A DNA stretch of 64,000 nt, taken from Rapana venosa. Lineage: Eukaryota; Mollusca; Gastropoda; Neogastropoda; Muricidae. The stretch is taken from NCBI GenBank assembly GCA_028751875.1, contig CM054145.1, positions 42,208,080 to 42,272,079 on the forward strand. The letters are read 5' to 3'. The notes under the pieces are model-generated. The model had not been told where the DNA came from. It made no database searches and worked only from the letters and a program-made list of their open reading frames with translations. The stretch's first letter is position 1, and every line of letters begins with the position of its first letter. Position numbers and translations under genes: made by a program. Below, one piece after another: positions 1 to 14,784 of the stretch.

Positions 1-78
1 GAGATGGTAAAACTCCCCACCCTTAATTCACCAAACGCCCTGAGATTTGAACCCATGACCGTTACCTTCAGATAATGT
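1..78 (-). repeat. SINE group C fragment (Ser/Leu-tRNA-like head), cut by window edge
   Basis: Read on the minus strand, this stretch has a box B-like GGTTCAAATCTC followed by GGTGAATTAAG. The same order is seen in the copies at 57860-58265 and 60780-61270. Only part of the head and the start of the body are inside the window. It lies in an intron or the 3' flank of eIF1A. Confidence 0.5.
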
Positions 79-423
79 GGTACTGAAAATATGCAAACAG
101 CCCAGAGTCCACATTAACACAATAAAAATGACTAAGCTCAGGCACTCTGGCTATGAATCTCTGCAATATTTATCATGGACAGCCAATACACTCTAACAAT
201 AAAACAGGCAGGCAGACAGACATGCAGTTTGTGCAAGATTTCTGCTTGCATTTCTTTGTTCTGAACAAAACCCATAGATAAAAGAAACCTGGACTTTGAA
301 GATTTTACTTCAGCTGGAGAAATTTACCCCCCCCCAAAAAAAACCAAACCCAACAACCCACAAACTTCTATCTTTTGAGAGAGTTAACGAAGTGGAAAAA
401 AAAGTAGTAACTGGTTTGCATAC

Positions 424-556
424 CTGATTCTGGCAATTCCCCGTAGGCTTTCAAGTTGCGAGCCTCATCAGCTGTGTACTTCAGGATCACATCTGCTTTG
501 GTGTCTTGGTAGTCACGCAGACCCAACAAAATAATGTCTCCTCCATTGATCCACAC
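424..556 (-). CDS. EIF1A: eIF1A coding exon 4 (OB fold to helix)
   Basis: This 133-base exon encodes 44 residues from [12 protein letters not shown] to YGELPES plus one base. The acceptor is TGTCTTAG and the donor GTATGC. The reading frame must continue in an exon outside the window. Confidence 0.95.
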
Positions 557-3500
557 CTAAGACACGGGGTAAATAAAATTGTGTTTAACATCCATCATTA
601 AATGAAATATTTTTAAGGCAGGGAGTTAACCCTCTTGTTGTTGGATTCTACAGAGCTAAACTGCCTGTAGATTTTGAATTCTTTGCAGGTTTTCTACCCC
701 CAACTGACTTACTTTACTCCTAAGACAATTGTGTGTGTGCATGACAAGCTATCAAACTGAAATTTTGTCACAAGCTAGGTATGTCTTTGTACTTGCATTT
801 AGGCGCAAGTTTATGTGTCTGGTCACCAGATGTCTTGTCATTGTCACCTTATTTGTCACCAATTACAGGTAAAAGTATGGTATATATGATAAAACAGCAA
901 ATCCTGCATGGATTTGACAATAGTTCATGCATGTTAGTGTCAAATAAGGAACTGATACCCAGCTGATGTGTTTACCAATGGTTATGTGCAATAGTACTTC
1001 AAGGATGTGTCACACAATGTCCCCATAGCACCTGTTGTTTTATGGTATGTCTCGAGGAGACAGAAGTTTTGGAAGTCATATTCAATCAACATGTGACCTT
1101 TATACTGCAGTTCATATCTGCGTGTGCTACCACATGTTTGTTAAGTGTACAGAAGTGTATTATTGTACATGACTGTCACCAGTGTCACAGCACAGGTGTG
1201 ACAAATTTGAAACAACACAGAACTTCTGTAACCATACAAAATTTTAATGTTGGTAGTCTCTAAAGTAGTCGTAGTGGTGGCACAGGGTCACATCACATCA
1301 CAAAAAGCACAAATTATAGATGTGTGGGGGTTGTACCCATCGCTGTCACCTGTCGTACCTTGGCAGATCAGAGACCTATTTTATTTTCCTTCTTGCTATT
1401 TTCGTTATCGGCATATCTGTTCGTTTCTGCCATTGCAGTTTCAAAGCAAAAGTGAGGTAATAATGAGAAAACAGTCAAAAGACATCACATTTTCAGGCGT
1501 CTATGCCGCGGATGGGTCAGGAGGTCAAATTTCTCCACAGTCGTGTGTGTAGCACAGGTCAGGAATGTGCCGTGTAGCACGTTATTTTCTGGCTCACTCT
1601 TCTCCCTACTGCAGCATTTCCTTCCTCCTCTTCCTGGTAAGCGTTTAATATTGGACTCACTTAACCATTCTCGTTCAAATGTTTCTACTTCCAAGACAAT
1701 AACATTCAATTAATCGTCTCACTAATCAGATGAATCGTCTGCTACCAAAGAAAACGCCATTTTTTTCGCCACACTGCAATGATTAAAAAGCATTCCGTCG
1801 CTGGCTGTTATTTCTTCCTTCCCTCCCCACTACACGCATGTTAGTGGTCTAAATTTATCACTGGCACCCTCTGACACCCTCCCTGCATCGCCCCACCAAT
1901 TTTCAGACACATAGTGTGAAAACCACGAGGTCTGTGTGTGATGGAAAAATACTGCCCATGTGTGCAGCACCAACTGTTGGCTGTGGTCGTATTGGAATCT
2001 AGCGGCGGCCTCCGTTACTGTCAGCTGCGGCCGTATCAGGGACAAGAGGGTTTTTAAAAAAAAGACAAAGATTTTAACATCCATCACAAAATAAAATATT
2101 TTTCAGTACTTTCATAGCATGAAGTGTTTCCTCTCCTCTCCTATCGCGTAAACACAATTCATAAACATCAGAATACATTACATGATAACAGTAGATCTTG
2201 TGTTACACATTTTCCTCTAATCTATTAGAACAGTTTGGGTTTTTTTGGTGCTGTTTATGTTGATGGTTCAAATGTTCTTCGAAGTTTTTTATTATTATTA
2301 TCTCATGAATACGTAAAACAATAAAGAAGAATAACACCCCCCCACTACCCAAAAAAGAAACAACTGCTTTTTTGATTTCTCTGCATGGGTTTAGTTTGAC
2401 AGCTGCTGTTCATTTCTCAGCTAGGGCTTTGGGCTCTGCACTGCAACTCCTCCCCTTATTAGGCATCTGACAATCTACTTATCCCCACATCATGCACTGC
2501 AGACACACAAGATACATCTTTCTGTCACTAGTGAAAGCTCAAAATGCCCACAAACAGCACATTACACACACACACAGAGGAAATACCTGTAAAAGTCAAC
2601 ATGTGAAAGAACCAAAATCAGATTTCTTCATCGTGGAACGCTCAGACAGCAACTACTGTTGTCTGTCACATGAGCAAAAATGCATTGCGCTGCCGTTAAG
2701 CGCCTGACAAATCAGGCCCAGAGCATCCAACTTTGGCATGGGAGAGAATTGTTATTTTATAAGTCTTTCTGGAAAAAAAAGGCTGGAGAATGGACCAAGA
2801 AGGCAGAAAATAAGACAAGAAGAAAATGAAAAAGGCAGAAACAAAGAGAGGGTCAGAAAAGAGGGAGTTCATAGCACAGAATTTCCAGAAGGATGCTCTT
2901 TATACTGATAGATCCCTGTCATCCCCGCGGGGGTAATCAGATTTTAAAACATTAATTTCATTACATATAACAGGTTCTTCCCAATCCTTACACGATATCT
3001 CATCCTCCTCTTTTGTCTGTCAAATTTTCTACTGAAGTTAGTATTTCACAAACCTTCTTTCTCAGTTTGCCACGGATGTGACATAACCGTCTGACACCAT
3101 CAAAGCACATGGCCTCCAAACGCCCGTTGCCCAGCATCTTTGTAACTTGGGCATACTCTGAAAAAGGCAAATCAACATGGTAAATATGCATCATCTCATA
3201 TGTCTTCACATGTTGTGACCCAGTCTATTCAAAATAAACAAACAAAAACTGCTCTGTCACATAGTCATACCAATACTGTATAAAAACATGCTTTATCAGT
3301 TGGTGTCCATGAAATCATATTTGTTAAATTGTTATCAATGCCTTTACAAACTGCAGTCTTCACTTTAAAAAAATCTATGCCATTAATTACTAATTACTCA
3401 ATCCCCAAATTCCCTCTCCAAACACCATTATTGTGGGTAGCAAAACTGATGAAAAAACAGATGTGCACAGACTCTTCTTCCACATGTTCATGTCCTCCAT

Positions 3501-3935
3501 AAAGTTCCATACATGTAAATTGTAATTATCGCCATATTAGAGTGTCTTCAAACTCAATGCAATCATTTAATAATGTCAATATTTTTTGGATAAATAAAAT
3601 CATGAGTAATACCCAATAGTAATAATAATAATAATATGTATGGAATTTATATAGCGCTGAATCTTGTAAAGCAACAAATCAAAGCGCTCAGATTTTATTT
3701 CATACCACTTTAAGTCATGGCAGATTTCTCTCCGTGAAATTCGGGCTGCTCTCCCTGGGGAGAGCGGGAGAACGCGTCGCCACTTAGCGCTGCGCCACCC
3801 TTTTTTTTTTTTTTTTTTCTGCAGCTGTATTTGTTTCCCTATCAGAGTGGCTTTTTTCTAAGAATTTTGCCAGGGACAACTCTCTTGTTGCCGTGGGTTT
3901 TTTTACGTGCGCTAAATAATTACGTGTAACACACG

Positions 3936-3966
<31 letters not shown>

Positions 3967-6900
3967 TAGCGCCCAGACCACCACTCATGGTCTAATGGAT
4001 GGGGGAAAAATTTCCGGTCCAAACGGGGTACGAACCGCCGCACACTTCAGACCCGGACTTTTCGCTTTCTAGACAGGCGCGTTACCTCTAGACCACCGAT
4101 CCACCCGATCCAGTTGTAAGAATACATACAAATCCTAACTTTCATAAAGGTATAGTTTTCAAGGCTCTAAGAGAAAATAGTGTAGTGCATTAAAAGATGG
4201 TAAGACTGCAAATAAAACTGGTTAATAACTTTCCATATGATGCATTCTTTTTCAACCTAAGTGCCAAGGACATACTTAAGTGTCAAGTAATGTAGTATGT
4301 AACTTCCTTAAACATTTTTTTGTTGTTGAAAAATGGACAGAAGTAAACTAAACTATGCCAAAACTAATGTTTGGGTGCAAACTTTCTGGACTAAGTTAAG
4401 TAACCCAATCCCTCAAGTCAAAAACAAGTCACCCCACACAATCAATAGTGAACCTACAACAACCAATGACCATATTGTGTGAAGTCACTTGCACACTCAC
4501 AGTATATAAATATGTCAAATCAATGGGTTGTGTTTTTTTCTTCTTCTTAATTCTGCCTCTGAACTGAGTGAATAAAACCCGCCAATGCTAAGGTCAAGCA
4601 CTTTCCAATGCTACTATTATGTTCACAAAGATCACAAGCATTTCTTTTTTGTACACATTAAAAAAAAAATCAAAAAATATATATATATTACATATATACA
4701 TAAATTAGTATTCTGTATTCACAAACAACAAAAAGTCAGAGCCATCCACACAAAGAAAAAAGTTACCTTGGCCATCCTCTTTGAAGACCAGTTCTCTCTT
4801 TTCGTTTTCATTTTCGTTCTTGCCTCTCCTCCTGTTTTTACCTCCCTTTCCTGCCAGATGGACAGACAGTGATATTTCAAACTTGTGTTTTCATTGAAAC
4901 AAATCATCATCAACACATCTATATTAATTCTATTGAACACCATCTTTAAAAAAGCAACTTTTAACAATTTCTTTAACACTTTTAACAATTTCTTTAACTA
5001 GATCAGTAAAGCAGCAGCTCCATTTTCTGGTCTCTCCTTTTCACCTTTGTCTTAGTCTTAGTCTCTGACAAAGATTGATGCCAGTGATGGCTGATTTAAG
5101 TGATTATGTTTGTGTCAGCCATATTACTACACTTTAATTTTAAGTTTAACTAGTCACAGCTGACCTACATCAAGGCTATACTTCTATGAAAGATGGGATT
5201 TTTTTTTTTAAAGGATACACAGAATGCTGCTTTGCCTGCATTCACATACAGCCACAGTCACTTTATACTTATTTAAATACTACTATACTCTCATCCAAAG
5301 GTCTTACATGGAAACAGAACTGGATCAAATGAAGATTAATGACTCCAGGGGGAATAATCTCCTAAAAAGGACAGTTCACTGAGCTCAGCAGCAACCTGAA
5401 CCTGCACCCATGAGGTGATAATTATTCCAGACCATGTTATCCACACTTTATGTTTAACCAATGATCTATTCCTCTTCAGTGTAAATTGTAATCACTGAGC
5501 AACTCCTCCACACTGTGATTTCTGAGCTATATTTTTCCTGTTCCTTGGTTCAAGCTCTGAAGTTCACCAATATGGCAATAGTGAGATTTATGTGTATGTG
5601 ACCATCCCCCCCCAAAAAAAAAACAACACCAAACAAACCCACACATTAGGTAGCCTCATTCCAACTTTGAGGATTCTGAGCTACTTGAAAATTTAGTAGG
5701 AAAAAACACACCAAGCTTAGATTTGAGATCTTGCCAGATTGAAGACTAAACCCTCGTGGCCTAACTTTTTGCTATTTTTTATTTATACTAATATTATAGT
5801 AATTATACCCACAAGGGAGGGGGGAGGGGGGTATTTCATTACTTGCAAACAAAATGTGCTTACAGTTACACAGTAACTCTTGGTATCTCTCCTGAGTTAT
5901 TTCAGTTAATAAAATGATTTACATCATGAAGAACTCAACTCACACTGAATTGACTATTGAGCAATTCTAAACCTCTTGACTGCCGAGTACACACATTCTT
6001 CATCACCACTGTCATTCTGAGTATCGCTCCCCCCACCAATCTCGATAGCATCACACATAGCTTAAGTCTAGGCAAAATCTCATTCCTTTTTTTCACCTCC
6101 ATCAGGCATCATCTCCTGAATCATTTCTTCAGCTGTGTAAAGTAATTGATGTGTTCAATGAGAAGAATCAGCCATTTTGAACTTGTAAGAACAGTCCAAG
6201 CAGCACTGCACTACAACACTAAATATTAGCTAAAAAAAAAGAGATTGTTTTTGCAGCTTGATGTTGCCAAGCAAAAGGAGAGTGATCTCCAAAAAAAATA
6301 GAGTTGTTTCTCTAACTGTAGTCAAGGAAACTGGCTTCAGTGGCCTGTTTATATTGAGTCGTTAACATGGAAATTTTCTGGGTTACTGGCACATAGCACA
6401 TTTCAGCATGGAAAATTTCCAGGCAGGGGCAGTCAAGTGGCTAACATCTTGGTAGCAAAGGTGGTAACTCCCATCTTTTGTATAAAATTTTAAGTGTGAT
6501 CGATATGCTACTGAAAATATCAGTGATATCAGTGTTTATTCCATTATGTTCTAAATAAAATAATCTAAATAAAATCTTTTTTAAAAATGTCAAAGGTAAA
6601 GGTGTCCAATAACCTAAGTCAGTAAGTGGTTGTAGGGGAGTGAGGCATCAGAGACCTGCACTTCTCAAGAGGCCGGCATATTGAGAGCAGCACCCATCTC
6701 CTCTACCTCACTGCTTTACCTTTCCTGACCCTAAAGAGGCAGGTACCCATTTACAGCTGAGTGCCAAGGTGCACAAATGGTCACCCATCCAATCAGTAAC
6801 CATGCTTGATGCTGCTTAACTTCAGCTGGGGAAATGGAGTGCTCTGACCACTGGGCTATTCCATCCCCACTTTAAAAGAGAGAGAGAGAGGGGGGGGGGG

Positions 6901-7093
6901 GGGGGGGGGGGGGAGAGACAATGACAATTTCTTTTATTTCAAGGATAATGAATAAGCACCCATGTGGTTTTTTTACATCCAGTCCCCGCCCTTAGGGATA
7001 TATATGATAATAGAATAAAATAAATCCCATACCAATACACTTACAGGTACACAGTATATGGGAAAAAATATCTACACAAAAATCCCCGAAGAG

Positions 7094-7163
<70 letters not shown>

Positions 7164-7458
7164 TAGCAACAAGTAAGAAAGAAAGCAAAACAGAAAACAC
7201 AGAAACAACCAAAAAAAATAGCAAGAAACCAAGAGCAAAACAAAAGCGTCAACAACAAGGGGAGAGGGGACAATCGAATAGTCCTCCCTCCAAAAAACTC
7301 CCACCCCAAACCAAAACAGAACCAAACAAAGCAAAACTTCCATAATATAAAGGAGAACAAATCATGTAAATAGTATCATTTTGGCTAACAGAAAGAAACG
7401 TCAAAAATTCTTTGTGCTTTTATGGGAAGCAACAGCAATAGTAAACTACATGAAACAA

Positions 7459-7524
<66 letters not shown>

Positions 7525-8057
7525 CATCAATTACTAGTGAATTACAGAAAAAAATGAATAGCCTATTGCACATGGATCCTGTGAACTGTAAAGGAGTCCT
7601 CTTTTCATTCTTGGTATGTCAAAGTACACGATATTGTATGTGATTGGGAACCTGTCTGTTGTTGTGTGTAGCATTCTATAGTAATTAATATAATACTCAT
7701 GTCAACAAAATACAGCAGCTGGTAGGTCAGTTTTTGATACGCTTAATATGATTTGCAAAGGGTTAGAAAACGAAGATCCAATACAAACCTTTGAGAAAGA
7801 GGGGACACTATCATCCTGAAACAACCCTCAATATATCTCCTGAGTTAATTAAATGATTTACAACATCATGAAGAATTCAACAGCTAAGGCAGCACATTAC
7901 AATACCGGCATTTGAAAACACTCAAATGTCAAACAAAACCTAGAGGGGGAAAAAACATGGCCAACGATCGCAATTATTTCAACAAACACACTAAGCATAT
8001 TTTCACATTATACAGAATCACTGTAAATGATTAATACTCACCTTTATTTTTCGGCAT
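424..8057 (-). CDS. EIF1A: eukaryotic translation initiation factor 1A (eIF1A), 3' partial
   Basis: eIF1A binds the A site of the 40S ribosomal subunit and, with eIF1, promotes scanning and start-codon selection. Coding exons on the minus strand are 8042-8057, 4767-4850, 3054-3157 and 424-556. They join in frame with GT-AG borders and give 112 residues that follow the animal protein almost without gaps: [14 protein letters not shown] at the N terminus, the OB-fold core with [15 protein letters not shown] and [11 protein letters not shown], then [18 protein letters not shown] and KAYGELPES. The family is usually about 144 aa. The missing acidic tail of about 32 residues, which contacts eIF5B, must lie left of position 1. 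The last visible exon ends in phase 1 at a GTATGC donor. Introns carry a 5S-type SINE, a tRNA-type SINE and repeat family X. No coding damage is visible. Identity is very secure. Confidence 0.95.
2631..2940 (+). repeat. Dispersed repeat family X, copy 1
   Basis: This stretch of about 310 bp shares ordered blocks with 43093-43448 (same strand) and with 37676-37870 (opposite strand). The best block is TAGCACAGAATTTCCAGA followed by TTTATACTGA. I recognise no pol III boxes, terminal repeats or coding motif, so its class is unknown. It lies in eIF1A intron 3. Confidence 0.7.
3054..3157 (-). CDS. EIF1A: eIF1A coding exon 3 (OB fold)
   Basis: This 104-base exon encodes the first OB-fold strands, [14 protein letters not shown] and [11 protein letters not shown]. 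The acceptor is TTTTTCAG. The donor reads AAGAAG/GTTTGT, a usable but non-optimal site. Confidence 0.95.
3620..4112 (-). mobile_element. SINE group B, copy with LINE-like 3' tail
   Basis: On the minus strand the head has a tRNA-like box A (GGTCTAGAGGTAACGC) and a box B (GGTTCGTACCC). The body is shared with 39945-40345 and 59925-60460. Unlike those two, it ends in CAGCGCTATATAAATTCC and an (ATT)n run, which resembles the 3' end of the L2/CR1 LINE at 9204. It lies in eIF1A intron 2. Confidence 0.8.
4767..4850 (-). CDS. EIF1A: eIF1A coding exon 2 (basic N-terminal tail)
   Basis: This 84-base exon encodes the Lys/Arg/Asn/Glu-rich tail ending in LVFKEDGQ. The acceptor is CTGGCAG and the donor GTAACT. 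It enters and leaves in phase 1. Confidence 0.94.
6590..6870 (-). mobile_element. SINE with a 5S rRNA-like internal promoter
   Basis: On the minus strand, 6823-6779 contains AAGTTAAGCAG, TGGTTA and GGATGGGTGACC. This is the order and exact 44-base span of the 5S rRNA internal control region; I count about 34 of 44 positions like the animal 5S consensus recalled from memory. Upstream, 6858-6841 reads TAGCCCAGTGGTCAGAGC, which resembles a tRNA box A. The body and an A/T-rich tail follow to about 6590. It lies in eIF1A intron 1. Confidence 0.75.
6875..7011. repeat. GA run, 24-base G run, then SINE group A 3' tail (minus)
   Basis: A short GA run leads into an uninterrupted G run at 6890-6913. 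After it comes the reverse of the group A tail (TTATTTCAAGGATAATG, then ACATCCAGTCCC). The microsatellite therefore sits at the tail end of the SINE. Confidence 0.75.
7091..7522. repeat. Two (GA)n arrays
   Basis: Arrays of roughly 70 and 63 bases lie at 7091-7160 and 7460-7522, in eIF1A intron 1. Long Glu/Arg or Ser/Leu reading frames across them are artefacts of the dinucleotide repeat. Confidence 0.95.
8042..8057 (-). CDS. EIF1A: eIF1A coding exon 1 (start codon)
   Basis: The 16 coding bases specify MPKNK plus one base and are followed by a GTGAGT-type donor. The start was chosen because MPKNKG is the conserved N terminus of the family. The 5' untranslated region continues to higher coordinates. 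Confidence 0.92.

Positions 8058-10788
<2,731 letters not shown>

Positions 10789-10860
<72 letters not shown>
10789..10860. repeat. (TA)n array
   Basis: About 72 bases of alternating TA sit exactly at the 5' truncation point of the LINE. Confidence 0.95.
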
Positions 10861-10861
<1 letters not shown>

Positions 10862-11589
10862 CAGTGCAACATCCTTGCAGCTTTGTACGACATAGCTTTT
10901 TCCCCTTGCTGCTGCATAGCATAAATTATACTACCAGGCCCCTGCATATCTCAGCTAAGCTTCAAATCAATGAAGACAGACACCATGCAACAACAACAAC
11001 AACCCCGAAAAGAACTAGTTTTTATTTTAAAAAAACCTGTCACATATAACTAATTACAACACTAATTTAATACAAAAGCAGGCCAGTCATGGGCAGTGCA
11101 CAGACAGTAAGATACTAGGCATTTTATTGTTATTTTATTACTAAGCATTTTATTGCTACCTACCATCTCTATCATATTCGATTTTCTCAACACACATTAC
11201 ATGAAATTTTCAATCAATGGGAGCCCCATTGACTTCTGAAGGAGTAAAGGAAGAAGATAAAAAAAAAAATCGTTAAGCACCGAGCTTGACTTTTAAAATC
11301 TACTTTATTACTACTACCTACCCTTATATGCAACTGTACATTGCAACCTACGAGTCTAAAAATAAGTACTGCCAAAATGACTGTGCAACAAAGTGAAATA
11401 CCATGCTGACGTCACCAAGTGCCTTTCCTGTTTTGGTTGTGGTAAAGAGCACGTGTGTACAATCACAGCAACAACAAAGATCCTCTGTATAATTATATAG
11501 GCCTAATACATTTTGTGATGGTACAGTCCCTACGTTGGGTATCTTTTAGAGCCCCAAAGTCCCTAAATCTGGTAACTCCACTGGGATCA

Positions 11590-11782
11590 ACAAACACAGA
11601 TAGCCTGGCCGTTAAGAGTGATGCTCCCATGATATGCTGACCCTGGTTCAATCTCGCCCAAGAGGATTTTTTTTCCTGTGGAGTTAAGATCAGTGCTGAC
11701 TCCTCTCTACCCAAAAGTCCTTCGGGTGAGACTATAAACCGAGGTCTCGAGTGCAAACGCACGAAGAACATCTTATGCACAA
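11590..11782 (+). mobile_element. SINE group A, truncated body
   Basis: A degenerate tRNA-like head (box B-like GGTTCAATCTC) is followed by the group A body AGTCCTTCGGGTGAGACTAT and GAACATCTT. It stops abruptly where the next SINE copy begins. Confidence 0.75.
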
Positions 11783-11785
11783 GAA

Positions 11786-12166
11786 GGAAGGTGGCAGGAT
11801 GGTTAAGGCGTTTGCCTGCCTACAAGTAAACTGATTGTAGTGGTTACAATACATGGTCACAACATGTGGTGTTACCTTGAGGTTCTGGGTTAATTCCCAG
11901 CCTCGCCCTTTCTTCCCAGTTTGACAAAAAAATCGAACTGAATGTCAAAGTCCTTTGGGTGAGACTATAAACAAGGCCCTGTGTGCGAATGCATGCAGAA
12001 CATCTTGCCCACATGTTAAATCCTGTTCCGCTTTTCGAAAGAGTAGGCCATTGTGTGCGGGTGAGAACAATGACAAAATTTACAAAACCCCTTACACACG
12101 GGGACTGGATGTAAAAAAGAACATGAGTCCTTATTCCATTATCTTCGATATAAAAGAATAAATAAA
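11786..12166 (+). mobile_element. SINE group A with a 44-bp insert in its tRNA-like head
   Basis: The head reads GGTTAAGGCGTTTGCCTGCC and later GAGGTTCTGGGTT. Between them, about 11831-11874, lie 44 extra bases missing from the heads at 33618, 36355 and 62060. The body carries GAGTAGGCCATTGTGTGC, and the tail ends in AATAAATAAATAG. Confidence 0.78.
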
Positions 12167-12177
12167 TAGATAAAATG

Positions 12178-12335
12178 CACACATCAAAACCTGTTCTGCT
12201 TTTCAGAAGAGTAGGCCATTGTGTGCTGGTGGGAACGGATGACAAAAGTTCCAAAACTGCACACACACAGGGACTGGATGTAAAAAGTCAAATGAGTGCT
12301 TATTCCATTATCCTCAAAATAAAAGAATAAATTTA
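12178..12335 (+). mobile_element. SINE group A, 5'-truncated
   Basis: This copy holds only the 3' half of the body: CTGTTCTGCTTTTCAGAAGA, GAGTAGGCCATTGTGTGC, GGGACTGGATGTAAAAA and the TTATTCCATTATCCTC tail. It follows directly after another copy. Confidence 0.8.
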
Positions 12336-12339
12336 AACA

Positions 12340-14778
12340 CAAGGACCCTGCCAGGGAGGGCTGTAGATAGGCCTAGCTCGCTGGCCACACATCATGACTA
12401 GCAGCCTAAAAGTTTATGGGTCAAAGGATTATAGGAGCTATAGGCTAGGGGGTTACAGCTGATGGGGAAAGTACTTTTTGTAAATCTGAATGCTGTCATT
12501 TGACAGAAGTTTGCACTCCTCTCTGGCATGATTTTCTCTAGATGGGAATGACAACCAATTTAGTTACAAACAAAACAACTAAAACAACAAAAATCCAAAA
12601 CACACACACACATTTCATCAGGGTCATGTCAATGAGACACAAGCGTCATTGTGACCATGTGTTGTTCTGACCATGTGGACCCAGTATTGTTGTGACCACG
12701 TGTAATTGTAACCATGATGTTCAGTACTTTAACAAAGAAGAGTAGACCTGATACTGCAATAGTTCTTATACCTCTACTTTCCCCTTTTTATTCCAAGTTT
12801 TCACTGTGGATAGTATCACTAGGGTTTATTGGTCGGGTGCATAGGTCTTGTCTGTGATTTTTAAGATGGTACAAGTACACAACATATACATCTCTGTCTC
12901 CTCCCTCTTGTACCAAAGTTTGTACAGGAAGAGTTGGTGTCTTTTCTTTTCATGAATTTAAATTCAGGAGCATAGAACTTTTCATTTTCTTTGGGATCAG
13001 TACTTTTGTGTTTCTCATGATTGTGAACTTTGAATCTAGTGCAGGATAGGAAGCTGTTATTGCAATTATAACTGGAAATTCTGATCAGGATCATGACATT
13101 TCTCTCAGGATAAGTACTTTAACTATATTTCTTATAATTACATAATTTCAGTCTATATCATGTGCAGGAAGATTTTAAAATACAAGGATTGAAATTCCAA
13201 CACTTCATATATATTAAGTTTGGAGAGAGACACACACATACACACACATGCATGCACGCACACACACACATGAAAAAAAGTAATCCTGTCCACACAGTCA
13301 TAACTCAAAATATCAAAAAAGGAAAGAGAGGTAGGAGGACTATTGCAGTGACAGGTGTACTATTATTTGGTAAAATACTGGAAACAATGATGCTTGATTG
13401 TAGTGGTTATGATACATGGTCACAACATGTGGTGTTATCGGCATGAAGCGACATCAGTATGTAACCGTTTTATCCTCAAACTTTTTTCTGTGCGACTGTC
13501 CAACACAAAATGTCCTTTTTTTTCAAATCGTTAAAAAATTGACAGTTTGTATAAATTATCAAAATGAGGGAGGCATAAAAAGTCTTGAGGGTCTATGTTC
13601 TAGTGCTTTTTTTGTTGGTTTTTTTGTGTGCACTACCTGACTTACAGGTTGGGTAGGCCTACAAATGCGGTAACACTGAACAGTCAGTTTCGTGAGCACT
13701 TTTCCAAACCATTTGGAGTTTCATGTATATATGAGACTGGCATGTGTGCATAATTCTTAGTATGATCTGTTGGATATTCTTACATCATTTTGAGCAAAAT
13801 GATATATCCATATGACAGTCAATACCCAGAAATTGAGGCCTTGAAAAAAACGGGGCTAGACTGTGACTGCTATGCCATAGGCCTACTTAAGCCACAAGGC
13901 TGCTAGGCCACAAGTTGGCTATGCCACACCTGAGGCAAAGAGTCAAGAGAAATCTATGTGAAATTTGCATGTACGGATGTAGCTGTGTCTTTGTGCTATG
14001 CATGTGTGTGCAGCTGCCTTTGTGTGTGTGTGTTACGAACACACTGAGCCATACCTGAGGCAAAAAGTCACAAGACATCCCATGTGTGTGAAAGTTGCAT
14101 GTATAGGCACAAGTGTGTCTTTTCCTGTATTTATGTATGCACATGTGTGCATGCCTGTGCCTGTGTGTCACACATGTATGTGTGTCATGGGGTGTGGTGT
14201 ACATGTGATGTGTATGTGATACGAGTAGTGTATTTTGTGGGGGGAAATAGGGATGGGTGGATGGGTGTGGGTGTCTGCCCGAGTTTATGTGATGGTTTGT
14301 GTAGAGGGATGTGGATATAGGTGTATGAATCGGTGTCTGTAGGTGGGCAGTATGTATAGGTGCATGTGTGCTACGTTATGCATGTGTGGGATGTGTGCAG
14401 TGTATAGTGTTTGTGTTTTGTCATGTGTACAGTATATGCTGAGTGTGGATCCTGTGTGTGGTGCAATACATGTGTGATGTTTCACTAGTAGTTTTTGTGA
14501 TGGTCGTTTGAAAAGAGTGTTTAGAGTGCAGTTCAAAGGCAAGTAGGGGTGGGGGAGGGTTTGATGGTGAGTATGTGTTTCAGGAAGTGGGGTGCAAATA
14601 TTCAAGTGCGCATGCATTCACACAAGCTTGTGTGTGTGTGTGCATTATGATTTACTACCAAGCAATGGGCTTGGCATTGATGATAACATCAGGCATCTGC
14701 ATCCATTTTCTTTCTCCCAACTCATTCTTGATCAAATAAGCAATGAAAGAAAAGGAGCTTAACAGCAGTCAAATTTCA
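12340..14778. other. Intergenic DNA without recognised genes
   Basis: It contains a second copy (about 13396-13439) of the 44-bp sequence inserted in the SINE at 11831, a CA/GC run near 13230-13270, and a GT-rich low-complexity stretch at 13960-14640. No splice-bounded coding segment or RNA gene was found on either strand. Confidence 0.5.
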
Positions 14779-14784
14779 TTTATT
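14779..14784 (-). promoter_or_regulatory. Candidate polyadenylation signal of BLOC1S3
   Basis: AATAAA occurs on the minus strand about 160 bases after the BLOC1S3 stop codon. No better signal lies closer. Transcript evidence is lacking. Confidence 0.5.

Noticed and set aside
6779..6823. Genuine 5S rRNA gene
   Set aside because: Only the internal control region is recognisable. The 5' and 3' parts of 5S rRNA are missing, and the rest is SINE body.
7058..7573. Long Glu/Arg or Ser/Leu open frames over GA arrays
   Set aside because: Dinucleotide repeats stay open in several frames; there is no start context, splice site or family match.
13960..14640. Cys/Val-rich peptides on both strands
   Set aside because: Low-complexity GT/CA DNA with no splice sites or family match.
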